Below, in pieces: positions 52,597 to 61,589 of a stretch of DNA of 64,000 bases; position 1 is the first letter of the stretch, and the number at the start of each line of letters is the position of its first letter. The position numbers and the translations under genes were made by a program. Below the pieces are notes generated by a model. It worked only from the letters and a program-made list of their open reading frames with translations, did no database searches and had not been told where the DNA came from. The stretch is from Desnuesiella massiliensis (GTDB taxonomy: Bacteria > Bacillota > Clostridia > Clostridiales > Clostridiaceae): contig NZ_LN879457.1 in NCBI RefSeq assembly GCF_001403615.1, positions 496,001-560,000 on the forward strand. Direction: 5' to 3'.

Positions 52597-53405
52597 TTTA
52601 TCACTCCTGCAATTACTGCACCTAATAGGGCAGGTAAGTTATAATATTTTGAAAGAATAAAAAATATTGACCAAGCTAATAAATATATATAATCCCTACT
52701 AGAGAGTTCATTGTTAAAGCCAGTGTTATACTCACCATTAAATCCTCTTAATATCATAGCTTGATAAACTCTCTGAGCTCTATCAAAGGTGCGTATTAGC
52801 AATTGACCGGCCAGGGAACCCCATACCTTAAAGTTAATGCCCTTTTGACCAGGTGCTCTAAGAGTATAAGCGTTATAGATTGTAGCAACTTCTTCCATTA
52901 GCACTAGAATATAGCGATAGGTTATAAGTAATTGCAGTACAAAGATTTTAGGTACTTTAAGCATTCTAAGAGAGAGAGCAATATTTTCCATACCAGTAGT
53001 AGCTAGTAGCAGCAGCGCACTAGCTATGGTTAGCATAGATTTTAATATAAGAGAAATAAAAGAAATCCATCCACTAGATATTGGCACATTAAATATAACT
53101 AGAGCTATGGTTTTATCTAATATTGGATTGAATATACCTATTCCAATAACAAAAAAGGAAGCTATCAGCATTCTATCTAATATTACCTTTAGTGGAATTT
53201 CTCCTATAATAAAAATAATCATAGGATAAAATATAAAAGGTAAAAGCCTTTCTATTTCATATTTATCAAAAGAAATGATAGCTATGATATAGACCATAGT
53301 AGCTAACAATTTGCTCAATGGATGTATATTATGTATCCAAGTTTTTTTATCTGAAAGGTCATCTAATAAGCGTATCTTATAAATTGAATCAGAAATATTT
53401 GCCAT
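52593..53405 (-). CDS. cbiQ: Cobalt/nickel ECF transporter transmembrane protein
   Basis: A 270-residue EcfT/CbiQ protein with about five helices and the coupling motifs YRYILVLMEEV and AYTLRAPG followed by RAQRVYQAMILRGFNGE. It links the substrate-capture unit CbiM to the ATPase. ATG 53405 follows AGGAT with 9-nt spacing; a TTG lies three codons upstream. Confidence 0.92.
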   Translation of the reverse strand: MANISDSIYKIRLLDDLSDKKTWIHNIHPLSKLLATMVYIIAIISFDKYEIERLLPFIFYPMIIFIIGEIPLKVILDRMLIASFFVIGIGIFNPILDKTIALVIFNVPISSGWISFISLILKSMLTIASALLLLATTGMENIALSLRMLKVPKIFVLQLLITYRYILVLMEEVATIYNAYTLRAPGQKGINFKVWGSLAGQLLIRTFDRAQRVYQAMILRGFNGEYNTGFNNELSSRDYIYLLAWSIFFILSKYYNLPALLGAVIAGVIK

Positions 53406-53456
53406 ATATATCAAATCCTATAAGTAAAATTTGCAGTTTTGCCCTCTGCCACCAAA

Positions 53457-54515
53457 TTATATAGCGGTATCCCTAGCTTTTTTCTTCTTTTTAAAATTAT
53501 TTATGGTAAAGCCTGTTAAGGCAACTAATGCCAAAGTCATAGTTCCACCTACAATACCTGATACACTGGTGCCACTGTTTACTGAAGGCCAGGATTCAGC
53601 CTTTTCTTCACTATTTTCTTCAGAAGCTTTAGAGGCTTTAAAACTATAATCAGGTAAAAAGGCAAATTTGTTTTGTATATCCGAAAATGTTTTATATATT
53701 CCGCTAGAAGGAGCTTCTAGCTCTTCCTGCCCTGAGGCTTTATGCATGGACCACTCTAGGCCATCAGGGTGAGAGGAAGCAAACCAAGAGATGACTCCAC
53801 CAGTTATTATAGCACCAATAGCAAGAGTTGTAAGCACTTTTTTTAGAGATAAATTTCTTAGACTTTTACCACTAGCAGCTCCTTCAATTATTTCAGGACG
53901 AACCTTCCATACATAAGTTACCACAGCAGCGGTAACAAGGCCTTCTACTAAGCCTATAGCTAAATGTATTGGCTGCATAAGTGTTAGGAAAGTAGTAAAA
54001 GGTAGTTCTGTTTTGCCAGATAGCAAGGTTTGAAGTACCACGCTAAAAGCTCCTAGTTGAAGGCCTATAATTGAGGATAATAAGGAACCAGCAAAAATCC
54101 CCTTTTGAGTATAGCCTTTTTTTGTGAATTTTTTAAAGATTAAAGGATAGGCTAAAAAGCAAGTATAAAAGCCTAGATTAAATACATTGCATCCAAAAGC
54201 TAAAAGCCCACCATCTGCAAAGAACAGGGCTTGGATAAGAAGTATGGAGGCCATGGTAAGAAAGCCTGCATAAGGACCAAGCAAAATTGCAAGGAGCATA
54301 CCTCCCCCTAAATGGCCGCTAGAGCCAGTACCAGGTATGGAAAAGTTAATCATTTGAGAGGCGAAAACAAAGGCTCCCATAACTCCCATAAGAGGTATTT
54401 TCTTTTCATCTAAATCCTTTTCTACTTTCTTAATTGAGTAAGAAGCAATACCAGCGGAGGTAGCCCACATAGCGCCACCCACTGCCGTTGAAATTAAGGC
54501 ATCAGCCATATGCAT
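53457..54515 (-). CDS. cbiM: CbiM/NikM substrate-binding unit fused to a PDGLE (CbiN-like) domain
   Basis: A 352-residue protein. Starting at ATG 54515 the N terminus is Met-His, as needed because Met1 and His2 of CbiM/NikM bind the metal; His68 (SSGHLGGG) is the next ligand. Eight or so helices form the CbiM unit to about residue 240. The last 110 residues hold a helix and the phrase HPDGLEW, a PDGLE domain, usually the separate CbiN/NikN gene, with a final membrane helix. Co2+ or Ni2+ is the cargo. AAAGGAG lies 9 nt before the start. A structured leader precedes the gene. Confidence 0.93.
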   Translation of the reverse strand: MHMADALISTAVGGAMWATSAGIASYSIKKVEKDLDEKKIPLMGVMGAFVFASQMINFSIPGTGSSGHLGGGMLLAILLGPYAGFLTMASILLIQALFFADGGLLAFGCNVFNLGFYTCFLAYPLIFKKFTKKGYTQKGIFAGSLLSSIIGLQLGAFSVVLQTLLSGKTELPFTTFLTLMQPIHLAIGLVEGLVTAAVVTYVWKVRPEIIEGAASGKSLRNLSLKKVLTTLAIGAIITGGVISWFASSHPDGLEWSMHKASGQEELEAPSSGIYKTFSDIQNKFAFLPDYSFKASKASEENSEEKAESWPSVNSGTSVSGIVGGTMTLALVALTGFTINNFKKKKKARDTAI

Positions 54516-54524
54516 AGTTAACAA

Positions 54525-54686
54525 CTCCTTTTTATTATAAATTAATGTCCTTTTGCCAATTTGAGCTAGGACATTTATTTTCTAAAAAATAAAAAGGTAG
54601 AGCAAACTTGCCCTACCTTCGTGGTAACGACTTATTATGATATTTAAAGGTATTATTGTTAAGCTTAAAAGGATCTTCGTAATCCA
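54525..54686 (-). ncRNA. Structured cbiM leader with intrinsic terminator (candidate metal- or cofactor-responsive attenuator)
   Basis: About 160 nt separate the promoter and cbiM. Reading with the gene: a small hairpin GGAT-TACGAAG-ATCC (54685-54671); TACCTT (54652-54647); AAGGTA (54619-54614), which can pair either with that TACCTT or with downstream CTACCTT (54600-54594). The second choice makes a 12-bp stem with one G-U pair followed by TTTATTTTTT (54593-54584), an intrinsic terminator before the gene. A last dyad TGTCCT/AGGACA (54573-54546) lies before the ribosome site. I find no GCCACTG B12 box and no NiCo riboswitch core. Confidence 0.55.
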
Positions 54687-54692
54687 AGCATA

Positions 54693-54721
54693 AGTATACT
54701 ATAAAAATGGAAATAAATCAA
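54693..54721 (-). promoter_or_regulatory. Sigma-A promoter of cbiM
   Basis: On the minus strand TTGATT (54721-54716) and TATACT (54698-54693) are exactly 17 nt apart, placing transcription start near 54686. Confidence 0.65.
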
Positions 54722-54787
54722 AAGTAATTAAATTTAGTTTTACTGCATATATTTATTATAATAATAGTTAATGAAGGATGGGGGTTA

Positions 54788-55000
54788 ATGAAGCCTGAGG
54801 AGTTATTAGTGAAAAGACACAATATTATAGAAAACTTTTTAAAGCTAATTAGTATACATAATGATGTGTTAGAAGAAACTGAGAAATTTGAAAGCACTAT
54901 AAATGATGAAACCTTAGAGGCGATTACAGACTTGTTAAGCTTTTTTCATGAGTTTCCAGATATAAAGGAAAGATTCTTTTTATATAGAACAAAAAAATAG
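54788..55000 (+). CDS. Small acidic protein of unknown function
   Basis: A 70-residue, mostly helical protein (LLVKRHNIIENFLKLI, then EAITDLLSFFHEFPDIKERF) with no membrane segment or Cys. GGGGG lies before the ATG, and a good terminator follows. I do not recognise a family. It is divergent from cbiM. Confidence 0.55.
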   Translation: MKPEELLVKRHNIIENFLKLISIHNDVLEETEKFESTINDETLEAITDLLSFFHEFPDIKERFFLYRTKK

Positions 55001-55018
55001 AGAATATACTTAACAATT

Positions 55019-55081
55019 AAAATGACCTTCCGTTAAATCAGGTTAGTTATACTAAGCCTAATTAGCTGAAGGTCATTTTTT
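55019..55081. terminator. Bidirectional terminator
   Basis: AAAATGACCTTC (55019-55030) pairs with GAAGGTCATTTT (55068-55079); an inner CAGGTTAG/CTAAGCCTAATT stem is possible. The stop of the convergent DUF3842 gene lies within it. Confidence 0.75.
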
Positions 55082-55483
55082 AATTTCGTTTATTACTTCT
55101 TCAATAGCTTGCTTTATTTCAATATTTGTGGAACCAGGAATGAAGATTCCATGCTTTCTTAAGGGGATTATATATTTATTGCAAGTGAGGTTAAATACAG
55201 CTCTAGCTATTTTTTCTGTAATTTCACCATTAATGCCTCCGCTGCATAGCACGCCTATGGGACCTATGATACCATCAATACAATTTTCCTTTAGAAAAGT
55301 GCAAATGGAATCCTCCCCAGTAAAACCTAAATCAGCGCCTGCCTTTTTCATATTAATAGTAGCTGTTTCATTAGTACCAAGAGCTACTAATTCTGTTTTA
55401 TTTAGTACAGAATCTTTTCTTATCCTTTTTACTATACTTTGTCCAATTCCGGCACCTTGACCGTCTATTACAGCAATAGTCAT
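55073..55483 (-). CDS. DUF3842-family protein
   Basis: A 136-residue protein that opens with IAVIDGQGAGIGQSIVKRIR, a short nucleotide-binding-like Gly-rich loop, and continues with LVALGTNETATINMKKAGA and GPIGVLCSGGINGEIT. This is the clostridial DUF3842 pattern. No function is known. ATG 55483 has GAGGTG 9 nt upstream; the GTG at 55495 is part of that site. It follows a small membrane-anchored gene by 15 nt. Confidence 0.8.
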   Translation of the reverse strand: MTIAVIDGQGAGIGQSIVKRIRKDSVLNKTELVALGTNETATINMKKAGADLGFTGEDSICTFLKENCIDGIIGPIGVLCSGGINGEITEKIARAVFNLTCNKYIIPLRKHGIFIPGSTNIEIKQAIEEVINEIKK

Positions 55484-55498
55484 TGTAAACGACACCTC

Positions 55499-55828
55499 TT
55501 AAAGATTTTTAATTCCTTTTAATATTAAAGCTATTCTTAACTGAGTTTTTAAATCGTTGTCAATAGTTTTATTATTCTTAACTATAAAGTAGGCCTTAGT
55601 TAAGTTATCCCAGTTATTGTTTTTATTAGGTATTTTTTTTATAGCGTTTAAGGTATTTATAAAATCTGCTACGCCTCTGTTGGTTAGATTGTCCTGTAAA
55701 TTTCTTATGGTCTCATTTATTATTTTATGATGATTTCCACTTATAATATAAATTTTATAAAAAAGTATAGAAAATAGTGAAGATATTATTGCAAAAGAAG
55801 GTAGAGCAATCCTTATAGCAAATTTCAT
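55499..55828 (-). CDS. Small membrane-anchored protein of unknown function
   Basis: A 109-residue protein with one hydrophobic N-terminal segment (SFAIISSLFSILFYKIYIIS) acting as anchor, then a basic, helical domain of about 80 residues. GGCGGTGAT lies before ATG 55828; the longer frame to 55948 has no ribosome site and looks non-coding. No family recognised. Upstream of DUF3842, probably cotranscribed. Confidence 0.55.
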   Translation of the reverse strand: MKFAIRIALPSFAIISSLFSILFYKIYIISGNHHKIINETIRNLQDNLTNRGVADFINTLNAIKKIPNKNNNWDNLTKAYFIVKNNKTIDNDLKTQLRIALILKGIKNL

Positions 55829-56095
55829 TTTATCACCGCCTTTGTAAGTTAGATACATTTTAATGTACCCATAATAGTATTTTATAGTATTTTTATATAA
55901 TATGTAATAGAGTATTAAAAAAATTAAATATATTTTAATAATTTCCATTCATACATATTTAAAAATTCTTTAGATTTTTATTTGACTTTGTTATACTAAT
56001 AAAAACTATAAAATAATAAAAAAGTATGGATATCTAAAATAACTTTATAAAGTACAACAAATTTAAAATAGTAATAATCAAAGGGAGGAAGTAAA

Positions 56096-56920
56096 ATGAA
56101 AAATATAAAGGAGTGCTCAATATTAAGTAATGGAGTAAAGATGCCTTGGTTAGGTTTTGGTACCTTTAAAGTTCCAGAGGGAAAAGTGGTAGAAGAGGCA
56201 GTAAAGGAAGCTTTAAGGCTAGGCTATAGACATATTGATACTGCAGCTATATATAAGAATGAGGAAGGTGTTGGTCAGGCTATAAAAGATAGTAGAGTTC
56301 CAAGAGAAGAAATATTTCTTGTAAGTAAGGTTTGGAACACTGATCAAGGATATGAAAGTACATTAAAGGCTTTTGAAACTTCTTTGAAAAAGCTTCAAAC
56401 AGATTATTTAGATTTATATTTAATCCATTGGCCTAAAGCTCTTAATAAGGAAACCTGGAAAGCTCTTGAAGAGCTTTATAAAGAAGGAAGAGTAAAAGCT
56501 ATCGGAGTAAGTAATTTTAAGCTTCATAACCTAGAGGAATTGTTAGAAGATGCTGAGATTATTCCTATGGTAAATCAAGTAGAATTTCATCCTCAATTTC
56601 CGCAGACAGAAATTATGGAGATATGTAAAAAGCATAATATTCAACTAGAGGCTTGGGGACCATTAATGCAAGGAAAAATATTTGAAATTCCTTTAATGAG
56701 AGAGTTAGCGGAAAAATATAATAAAACTATATCTCAAATAGCTCTAAGATGGGATCTGCAAATGGGAGTAGTAACTATACCAAAATCAATCACTCCTGAA
56801 AGAATTAAAGAAAATATGAATATATTTGATTTTGAAATATCTAAAGAGGATATGGATAGAATAGCGCAATTAAATATAGGAGAAAGAGTTGGACCTGATC
56901 CAGATCATATAACATTTTAA
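56096..56920 (+). CDS. Aldo/keto reductase
   Basis: A 274-residue AKR5-like TIM-barrel enzyme with the full tetrad: Asp and Tyr in DTAAIYKNEEGVG, Lys in LVSKVW and His in LYLIHWPK. The NADPH-binding tail IPKSITPERIKEN is present. It reduces aldehydes or ketones. AGGGAGG precedes the ATG; a hairpin with T-run follows. Monocistronic. Confidence 0.93.
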   Translation: MKNIKECSILSNGVKMPWLGFGTFKVPEGKVVEEAVKEALRLGYRHIDTAAIYKNEEGVGQAIKDSRVPREEIFLVSKVWNTDQGYESTLKAFETSLKKLQTDYLDLYLIHWPKALNKETWKALEELYKEGRVKAIGVSNFKLHNLEELLEDAEIIPMVNQVEFHPQFPQTEIMEICKKHNIQLEAWGPLMQGKIFEIPLMRELAEKYNKTISQIALRWDLQMGVVTIPKSITPERIKENMNIFDFEISKEDMDRIAQLNIGERVGPDPDHITF

Positions 56921-56930
56921 AATTCTAAGA

Positions 56931-56962
56931 AAATGGCTTGCTTTATAGTAAGCTATTTTTTT
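56931..56962 (+). terminator. Terminator after the aldo/keto reductase
   Basis: AAATGGCTT pairs with AAGCTATTT (one G-T wobble), then TTTTATTT. Confidence 0.65.
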
Positions 56963-57146
56963 ATTTATGAGTATATATCGAGATAGGCGTGAGGTAAACA
57001 AAAATATAAAGTGTTTGAAAATAGATAGATAATTGATTCTAAGGTTGGAAATATATCTTGACTATTGCTTTTTAAAATGTTAATATTTATTCAAACAATT
57101 TATTTGAATGTTTAAACATTGATAGATAATATGATGAGGTGTTTGT

Positions 57147-57656
57147 ATGGAGCTAAATTGCAAAGACTATGAAATTAGATTCATTAGTAAAGAAGATGAA
57201 GAATTAGGGGATAAATTTTTTCTATGCTGCAGTGATTTCTTTCAGCTAACAGAAAATCGTACGCCACAAAAGGGAGATTTCATATTTAATTTAGAAGAAC
57301 TACCACCCGATAAAAGCAAGGAAGATAAATATGTATTTGGAGTTTTTCATAATTCCGAAATTATTGCAATTGTAGATATGGTAAGAGACTTTCCAGAAGA
57401 GAAGGGGTGGATTATAGGACTCTTTTTGATTCATCCAGCTTATAGAGGAAAAGGTTTTGGAAAGGAACTCCACGAAGCTGTGAAGCTATGGGCGAAAAAA
57501 ATGGGTGGAGAGAAGCTTTGGATAGGTGTAGTTGAAGATAATATGAAAGGCTATGGGTTTTGGAGACATATAGGTTATGAAGAAGTAAAAAGAACTGGAC
57601 CTAAGCTTTTAGATAAAAAGGAAAATATAATTATAGTTATGAATTATGAAATATAA
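57147..57656 (+). CDS. GNAT-family N-acetyltransferase
   Basis: A 169-residue acetyltransferase with the acetyl-CoA loop YRGKGFGKELHEAV and the following GYGFWRHIGYEEV. GAGGTG precedes the ATG. The next gene, a DUF2087 regulator, begins 17 nt later and is probably in the same operon, as these two types often pair. Confidence 0.88.
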   Translation: MELNCKDYEIRFISKEDEELGDKFFLCCSDFFQLTENRTPQKGDFIFNLEELPPDKSKEDKYVFGVFHNSEIIAIVDMVRDFPEEKGWIIGLFLIHPAYRGKGFGKELHEAVKLWAKKMGGEKLWIGVVEDNMKGYGFWRHIGYEEVKRTGPKLLDKKENIIIVMNYEI

Positions 57657-57673
57657 GAAGGGAGAAGATGTTT

Positions 57674-58432
57674 ATGGATATATCCGAAATATTTTGGAGT
57701 GCTGATGTGAAGGATATAATAAGAGGGTATGTTTACGATGGAGAAAAATATACCTGCTTGATATGTGGGAAAGCTTTTGAAAAAGGCATTATTTATAAGG
57801 AAGAGGAAACTTATTATGAGGCTGAAAAATATACGAAAGTACATTTAAAGAAACAACACGGATCTATGTTTAACTATTTAATCAATATGAATAAAAAGTT
57901 TACAGGACTTTCAGAGGTGCAAAAGGAAGTGCTTATGCTCTTCGAAGAAGGACTAAGCGATAAAGAAATATCAGAGAAGACGGGCACTACCTCTTCCACT
58001 ATAAGAAATCATAGATTCAAATTAAAAGAGAGAGAGAAACAATCTAAAATATTTTTAGCATTAATGGAGCTCCTTAAAGATAATTCCTTTAAGGAAAAGG
58101 AGGAAAAAGAGATGTTATTAGATATGCATAAAACGGCTACTACAGTAGATGATAGATATAATATTACAGAAGAAGAGAAAATTAAAACTATAGAAGCACA
58201 TTTTGATGACAGTGGAAAGCTTAGAAACTTTCCTGCTAAGGAGAAGAAGAAAATAATTACGCTGCAGCATATATTGAAGAATTTTACATTAGGAAGAAAA
58301 TACACTGAAAAAGAGTTGAATATTATATTGAAAAGGATATTTGATGATTATGTAACTCTAAGAAGAGCATTGATTGAATATGGTTTTATGGATAGGAATA
58401 AGGATTGCTCCTACTATTGGATAAAAGAATAA
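57674..58432 (+). CDS. LuxR-type HTH regulator with C-terminal DUF2087
   Basis: A 252-residue protein. Near residues 30-65 is a possible zinc finger (CLICGKAF ... HLKKQHG). A LuxR/GerE-like HTH follows at about 80-120 (LSEVQKEVLMLFEEGLSDKE, then TSSTIRNHRFKLKE). The C-terminal 75 residues match DUF2087 (LRNFPAKEKKKIITLQHIL, YGFMDRNKDCSYYW). ATG 57674 is 9 nt after AGGGAG. The target may be its own operon; the signal is unknown. Confidence 0.85.
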   Translation: MDISEIFWSADVKDIIRGYVYDGEKYTCLICGKAFEKGIIYKEEETYYEAEKYTKVHLKKQHGSMFNYLINMNKKFTGLSEVQKEVLMLFEEGLSDKEISEKTGTTSSTIRNHRFKLKEREKQSKIFLALMELLKDNSFKEKEEKEMLLDMHKTATTVDDRYNITEEEKIKTIEAHFDDSGKLRNFPAKEKKKIITLQHILKNFTLGRKYTEKELNIILKRIFDDYVTLRRALIEYGFMDRNKDCSYYWIKE

Positions 58433-58436
58433 AGTG

Positions 58437-58480
58437 ACAAAAGTGAAGAACTCTTAAATATAAGGGTTCTTTGCTTTTGT
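58437..58480 (+). terminator. Terminator-like long stem
   Basis: ACAAAAGTGAAGAACTCTT pairs with AAGGGTTCTTTGCTTTTGT (two imperfect positions) after the DUF2087 gene. The T-run is weak (AACATTTTAT). Confidence 0.6.
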
Positions 58481-58659
58481 AACATTTTATTCATTTGGTA
58501 TTTTTAATATGGATTTCCATTAAATTTCTACAAAATTCACTACAAAACTTGATTATTTTTAATTAATTTCATAGTAAAGTCCTATTTAGTGTTTTATAAT
58601 TATATATACGATAAAATAGTTCATTTTATAATAATTATATAAAAAAGCGAAGTGATATT

Positions 58660-60729
58660 ATGAATGATGAAAAAATGAAAATTATAAATAAATTTAAAAA
58701 TAAGAATTTAAAAGAAAAGCTTCAGCAAAATCATGTGGATTTACTGGTTAGCAGTGAAGTAAAACCTAGAGATATTTCAAGAAAAATAGCTCTAATATAC
58801 ATAATATTATCAGGTCTATGGATTACATTTTCCGATAAACTCATAGCCATGATATTTACAGATGTACATATAGTTACTAAGGTATCCACCTTTAAGGGAT
58901 GGATGTTTGTGGCAGTAACTGCTGCTTTATTATATTTTTTAATAATGAGGGATTTGGAAAGAATAAAATATTGGGGTAATGAAATTGTAGCTATTTATGA
59001 AGAATTAGAGGTAGCTTATGAAGAATTAGCGGCTACAGAAGAGGAAATGAGAGTTAACTATAAAGAGCTGCAAAAGAGCGAAGAGAGATATAGATTAGCC
59101 ATAGAAGGAGCTAAAGATGCTATTTGGGAATGGAATATTGAAAAAGAAGAATTTTTTATAACTGATAAGTTCTATCAAGCCTTGGGATACAAACCTAGTG
59201 GTAAAAAATTAAAAGAATTAATAGAAGAAGTGGTTCACCAAGACGATAAGGATAGAGTATTCGAAGATATGTGGGAATATCTTCGAGGAAATAAGGAATT
59301 TTATGAAAGTGAATTTAGGACAAAGAGCATAACTGGTGAATACATATGGATTTATAATAAAGGTAAAGCTTTAAGGGATAGTGAAGGTAATGTTAAAATA
59401 GTGTCTGGGTCCTTAACTGATATAACTCACAGAAAAAAGTATGAAGAAGATATGATGCACATGGCCTATTATGATTTATTAACAGACCTTCCTAATAGAA
59501 GCTTTTTAATGGAAAGATTAAAGGAAGTATTAGAAAAAGGAGATTCTAAAGGTGCTTTAATATTTCTAGATTTAGATGATTTTAAAAAGATAAATGATAC
59601 TTTAGGCCATAATTATGGAGATGAACTTTTAAAGGTAATAGCTAGAAAACTAAAAGAAGTTTTAGATGAAAGGGCTATATTAGCTAGAATGTCTGGGGAT
59701 GAATTTATAATATTAGTTAGTGAAACTGTGGATAAATTTTCATTAAATAATTTAGGTGAAAAAATAGTCAGCGTATTTAAAAATCCTACGGAAATAGGAC
59801 AAACTCATGTATATACTACAGCTAGTCTTGGAATAACCTTTTTTCCACAAGATGGGGAAGAGGCTAATAAGCTTCTAAAAAATTGTGATGCTGCCATGTA
59901 TTATGCAAAGAGCAAAGGAAAAAATAATTTTGCTTTTTTCAATAAGAAAATGACTGATGAGATAACTAGACGAATAGAAATAGAAAAAGAATTAAGAAAT
60001 GCCATAAAAGAAAAAGAATTTCAGATAGTTTATCAGCCACAAGTAGATTTAAAAAGCGAAAAAATCAAGTATTTAGAGGCACTAATTAGGTGGAATAGTA
60101 AAAAGTTTGGAATGGTTTCACCTGGTGAATTTATTCCTATAGCCGAAGAAACAGGTCTAATAGTGGAAATAGGAGAATGGATAATAAAAGAAGTTTGCAA
60201 CCAAAATAAACTTTGGATTGAAAAAGGCTTCCATTATGAAGGTGTTTCGATCAATGTTTCAGCGGTTCAGCTTGAAAATGCACATTTCTTGAGAAATATA
60301 GAACATATAGTAAATGAAGTTGGAGTTGATGCAAGCTTTATAGAATTAGAAATTACTGAAAATGTTCTTTTAAATGATGTAGATAGTAAAATTGTATTAT
60401 TTGAAGAATTAAAAGCTTTAGGGTTTAAAATAGCTTTGGATGATTTTGGAACAGGCTATTCCTCTTTAAATTATCTTAAAATACTGCCTATAAATACATT
60501 GAAAATAGATAAGTGCTTTACAGATAATGTCTGCCATAATAATATCGATAGATATATAATAGAGAGCACTGTGAATTTAGCTCATAATATGGATATTTCT
60601 GTGGTTATTGAAGGGGTAGAGCAGGAGGCTCAGGTTAATATATTGAGAGATTTAAATAGCGATATAATTCAAGGCTACTACTATTATAAGCCTATGGATA
60701 TAAATGAAATAGAGAGTGTTTTCCTTTAA
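58660..60729 (+). CDS. Membrane PAS-GGDEF-EAL c-di-GMP protein
   Basis: A 689-residue protein: two membrane helices (about 42-62 and 83-102), a coiled coil (about 110-145), PAS/PAC (about 145-265), GGDEF (about 270-435) and EAL (about 445-689). The cyclase motif reads SGDEF, so cyclase activity is uncertain. The phosphodiesterase residues look complete: YLEALIRW, EITENVLL, DDFGTGYSSL, LKIDK and VIEGVEQ. It probably degrades c-di-GMP under PAS control. Monocistronic with a strong terminator. Confidence 0.93.
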   Translation: MNDEKMKIINKFKNKNLKEKLQQNHVDLLVSSEVKPRDISRKIALIYIILSGLWITFSDKLIAMIFTDVHIVTKVSTFKGWMFVAVTAALLYFLIMRDLERIKYWGNEIVAIYEELEVAYEELAATEEEMRVNYKELQKSEERYRLAIEGAKDAIWEWNIEKEEFFITDKFYQALGYKPSGKKLKELIEEVVHQDDKDRVFEDMWEYLRGNKEFYESEFRTKSITGEYIWIYNKGKALRDSEGNVKIVSGSLTDITHRKKYEEDMMHMAYYDLLTDLPNRSFLMERLKEVLEKGDSKGALIFLDLDDFKKINDTLGHNYGDELLKVIARKLKEVLDERAILARMSGDEFIILVSETVDKFSLNNLGEKIVSVFKNPTEIGQTHVYTTASLGITFFPQDGEEANKLLKNCDAAMYYAKSKGKNNFAFFNKKMTDEITRRIEIEKELRNAIKEKEFQIVYQPQVDLKSEKIKYLEALIRWNSKKFGMVSPGEFIPIAEETGLIVEIGEWIIKEVCNQNKLWIEKGFHYEGVSINVSAVQLENAHFLRNIEHIVNEVGVDASFIELEITENVLLNDVDSKIVLFEELKALGFKIALDDFGTGYSSLNYLKILPINTLKIDKCFTDNVCHNNIDRYIIESTVNLAHNMDISVVIEGVEQEAQVNILRDLNSDIIQGYYYYKPMDINEIESVFL

Positions 60730-60734
60730 GAAAT

Positions 60735-60772
60735 AAAAAAACTGCTAGCAAAATTTTGCCGGCAGTTTTTTT
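60735..60772. terminator. Bidirectional terminator
   Basis: AAAAAACTGC...GCAAAA pairs with TTTTGC...GCAGTTTTTT, an almost full palindrome between convergent GGDEF-EAL and sleB-like genes. Confidence 0.88.
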
Positions 60773-60803
60773 CATGTAGCAAGCGAAACGCCCCACTTCC
60801 ACA

Positions 60804-61583
60804 TTATCTATATGTGAATACCATTCTATCTATTCTTGCAGCTATGGGTTTTGACCATAACCATTGATTTGTAGTACTGTCATCAAAATAATATAGAGCT
60901 CCTTTAGTAGGGTCAACTCCATTTAATGCGTCAAGTGCTGCAGCTTTTGAACTTTCAGAAGCTGGTTTGTTAATCATACCATTTAGTACTGGAGTAAATT
61001 GATAGTAGCCACCGCTTACTTCATAAATTACATCCTTTATAGTATTAGGATATAAATTAGATTTAACTCTGTTTAAAACTACTGCGGCTACGGCAACTTT
61101 AGCATTGTAAGGTTGATTTTCTGCCTCAGAGGTCACTAATCTTGCCATTAAATCTACGTCGCTTTGACTGTAGTAAACTCCGGCTTTAGATAAAGTCAGT
61201 CCGTTATTTGTTGTAGTACTATTACTTTTTATTGGTAACAGAAGTTTTTGTCCAGGATATATAAGAGTATCCCATTTATTATTTGCCCTTCTCAAAGTAT
61301 CTAAAGCTATACCATTATTTCTAGCTATTAGAAATAAGCTATCTCCTGATTTTACTGTGTAAATATTAGCAGGCACGTCAATGGCTTGGCCTGGGTAAAT
61401 TGCACTTGAAGCTAGATTATTTCTGCTTATTAATGCATTGGAGTTTGTATTAAAAACTTGTCCAATCTTAAATAAGGAGTCACCAGATTTCACATTATAG
61501 GTTGCTGCTTTTGCAGAGAAGCCTCCCATAATGGTTAAACCTAGGGCTAAAAGTAATGTTTTAGTTATATTATTTTTTTTCAT
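60804..61583 (-). CDS. LysM-SleB cell-wall hydrolase
   Basis: A 259-residue exported protein: signal peptide (cleavage about AKA, residue 26), LysM repeats at about 28-71 and 74-118 (YNVKSGDSLFKIG, YTVKSGDSLFLIA), a linker, then a Hydrolase_2/SleB domain at about 145-259 with LVTSEAENQPYNAKVAVAAV (catalytic Glu) and the closing WSKPIAARIDRMVFTYR. SleB enzymes are lytic transglycosylases of spore cortex or wall. The leader contains a c-di-AMP riboswitch, so it is osmotically regulated. AAGGGAGG precedes the ATG. Confidence 0.92.
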   Translation of the reverse strand: MKKNNITKTLLLALGLTIMGGFSAKAATYNVKSGDSLFKIGQVFNTNSNALISRNNLASSAIYPGQAIDVPANIYTVKSGDSLFLIARNNGIALDTLRRANNKWDTLIYPGQKLLLPIKSNSTTTNNGLTLSKAGVYYSQSDVDLMARLVTSEAENQPYNAKVAVAAVVLNRVKSNLYPNTIKDVIYEVSGGYYQFTPVLNGMINKPASESSKAAALDALNGVDPTKGALYYFDDSTTNQWLWSKPIAARIDRMVFTYR

Positions 61584-61589
61584 TTGTTC

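Noticed and set aside
54525..54787. Cobalamin riboswitch before cbiM
   Set aside because: Expected from gene context, but there is no GCCACTG box or other B12 element on either strand, and the leader is only about 160 nt.
57091..57115. ATTCAAA/TTTGAAT dyad before the GNAT gene
   Set aside because: Short and AT-rich, expected by chance at this composition.
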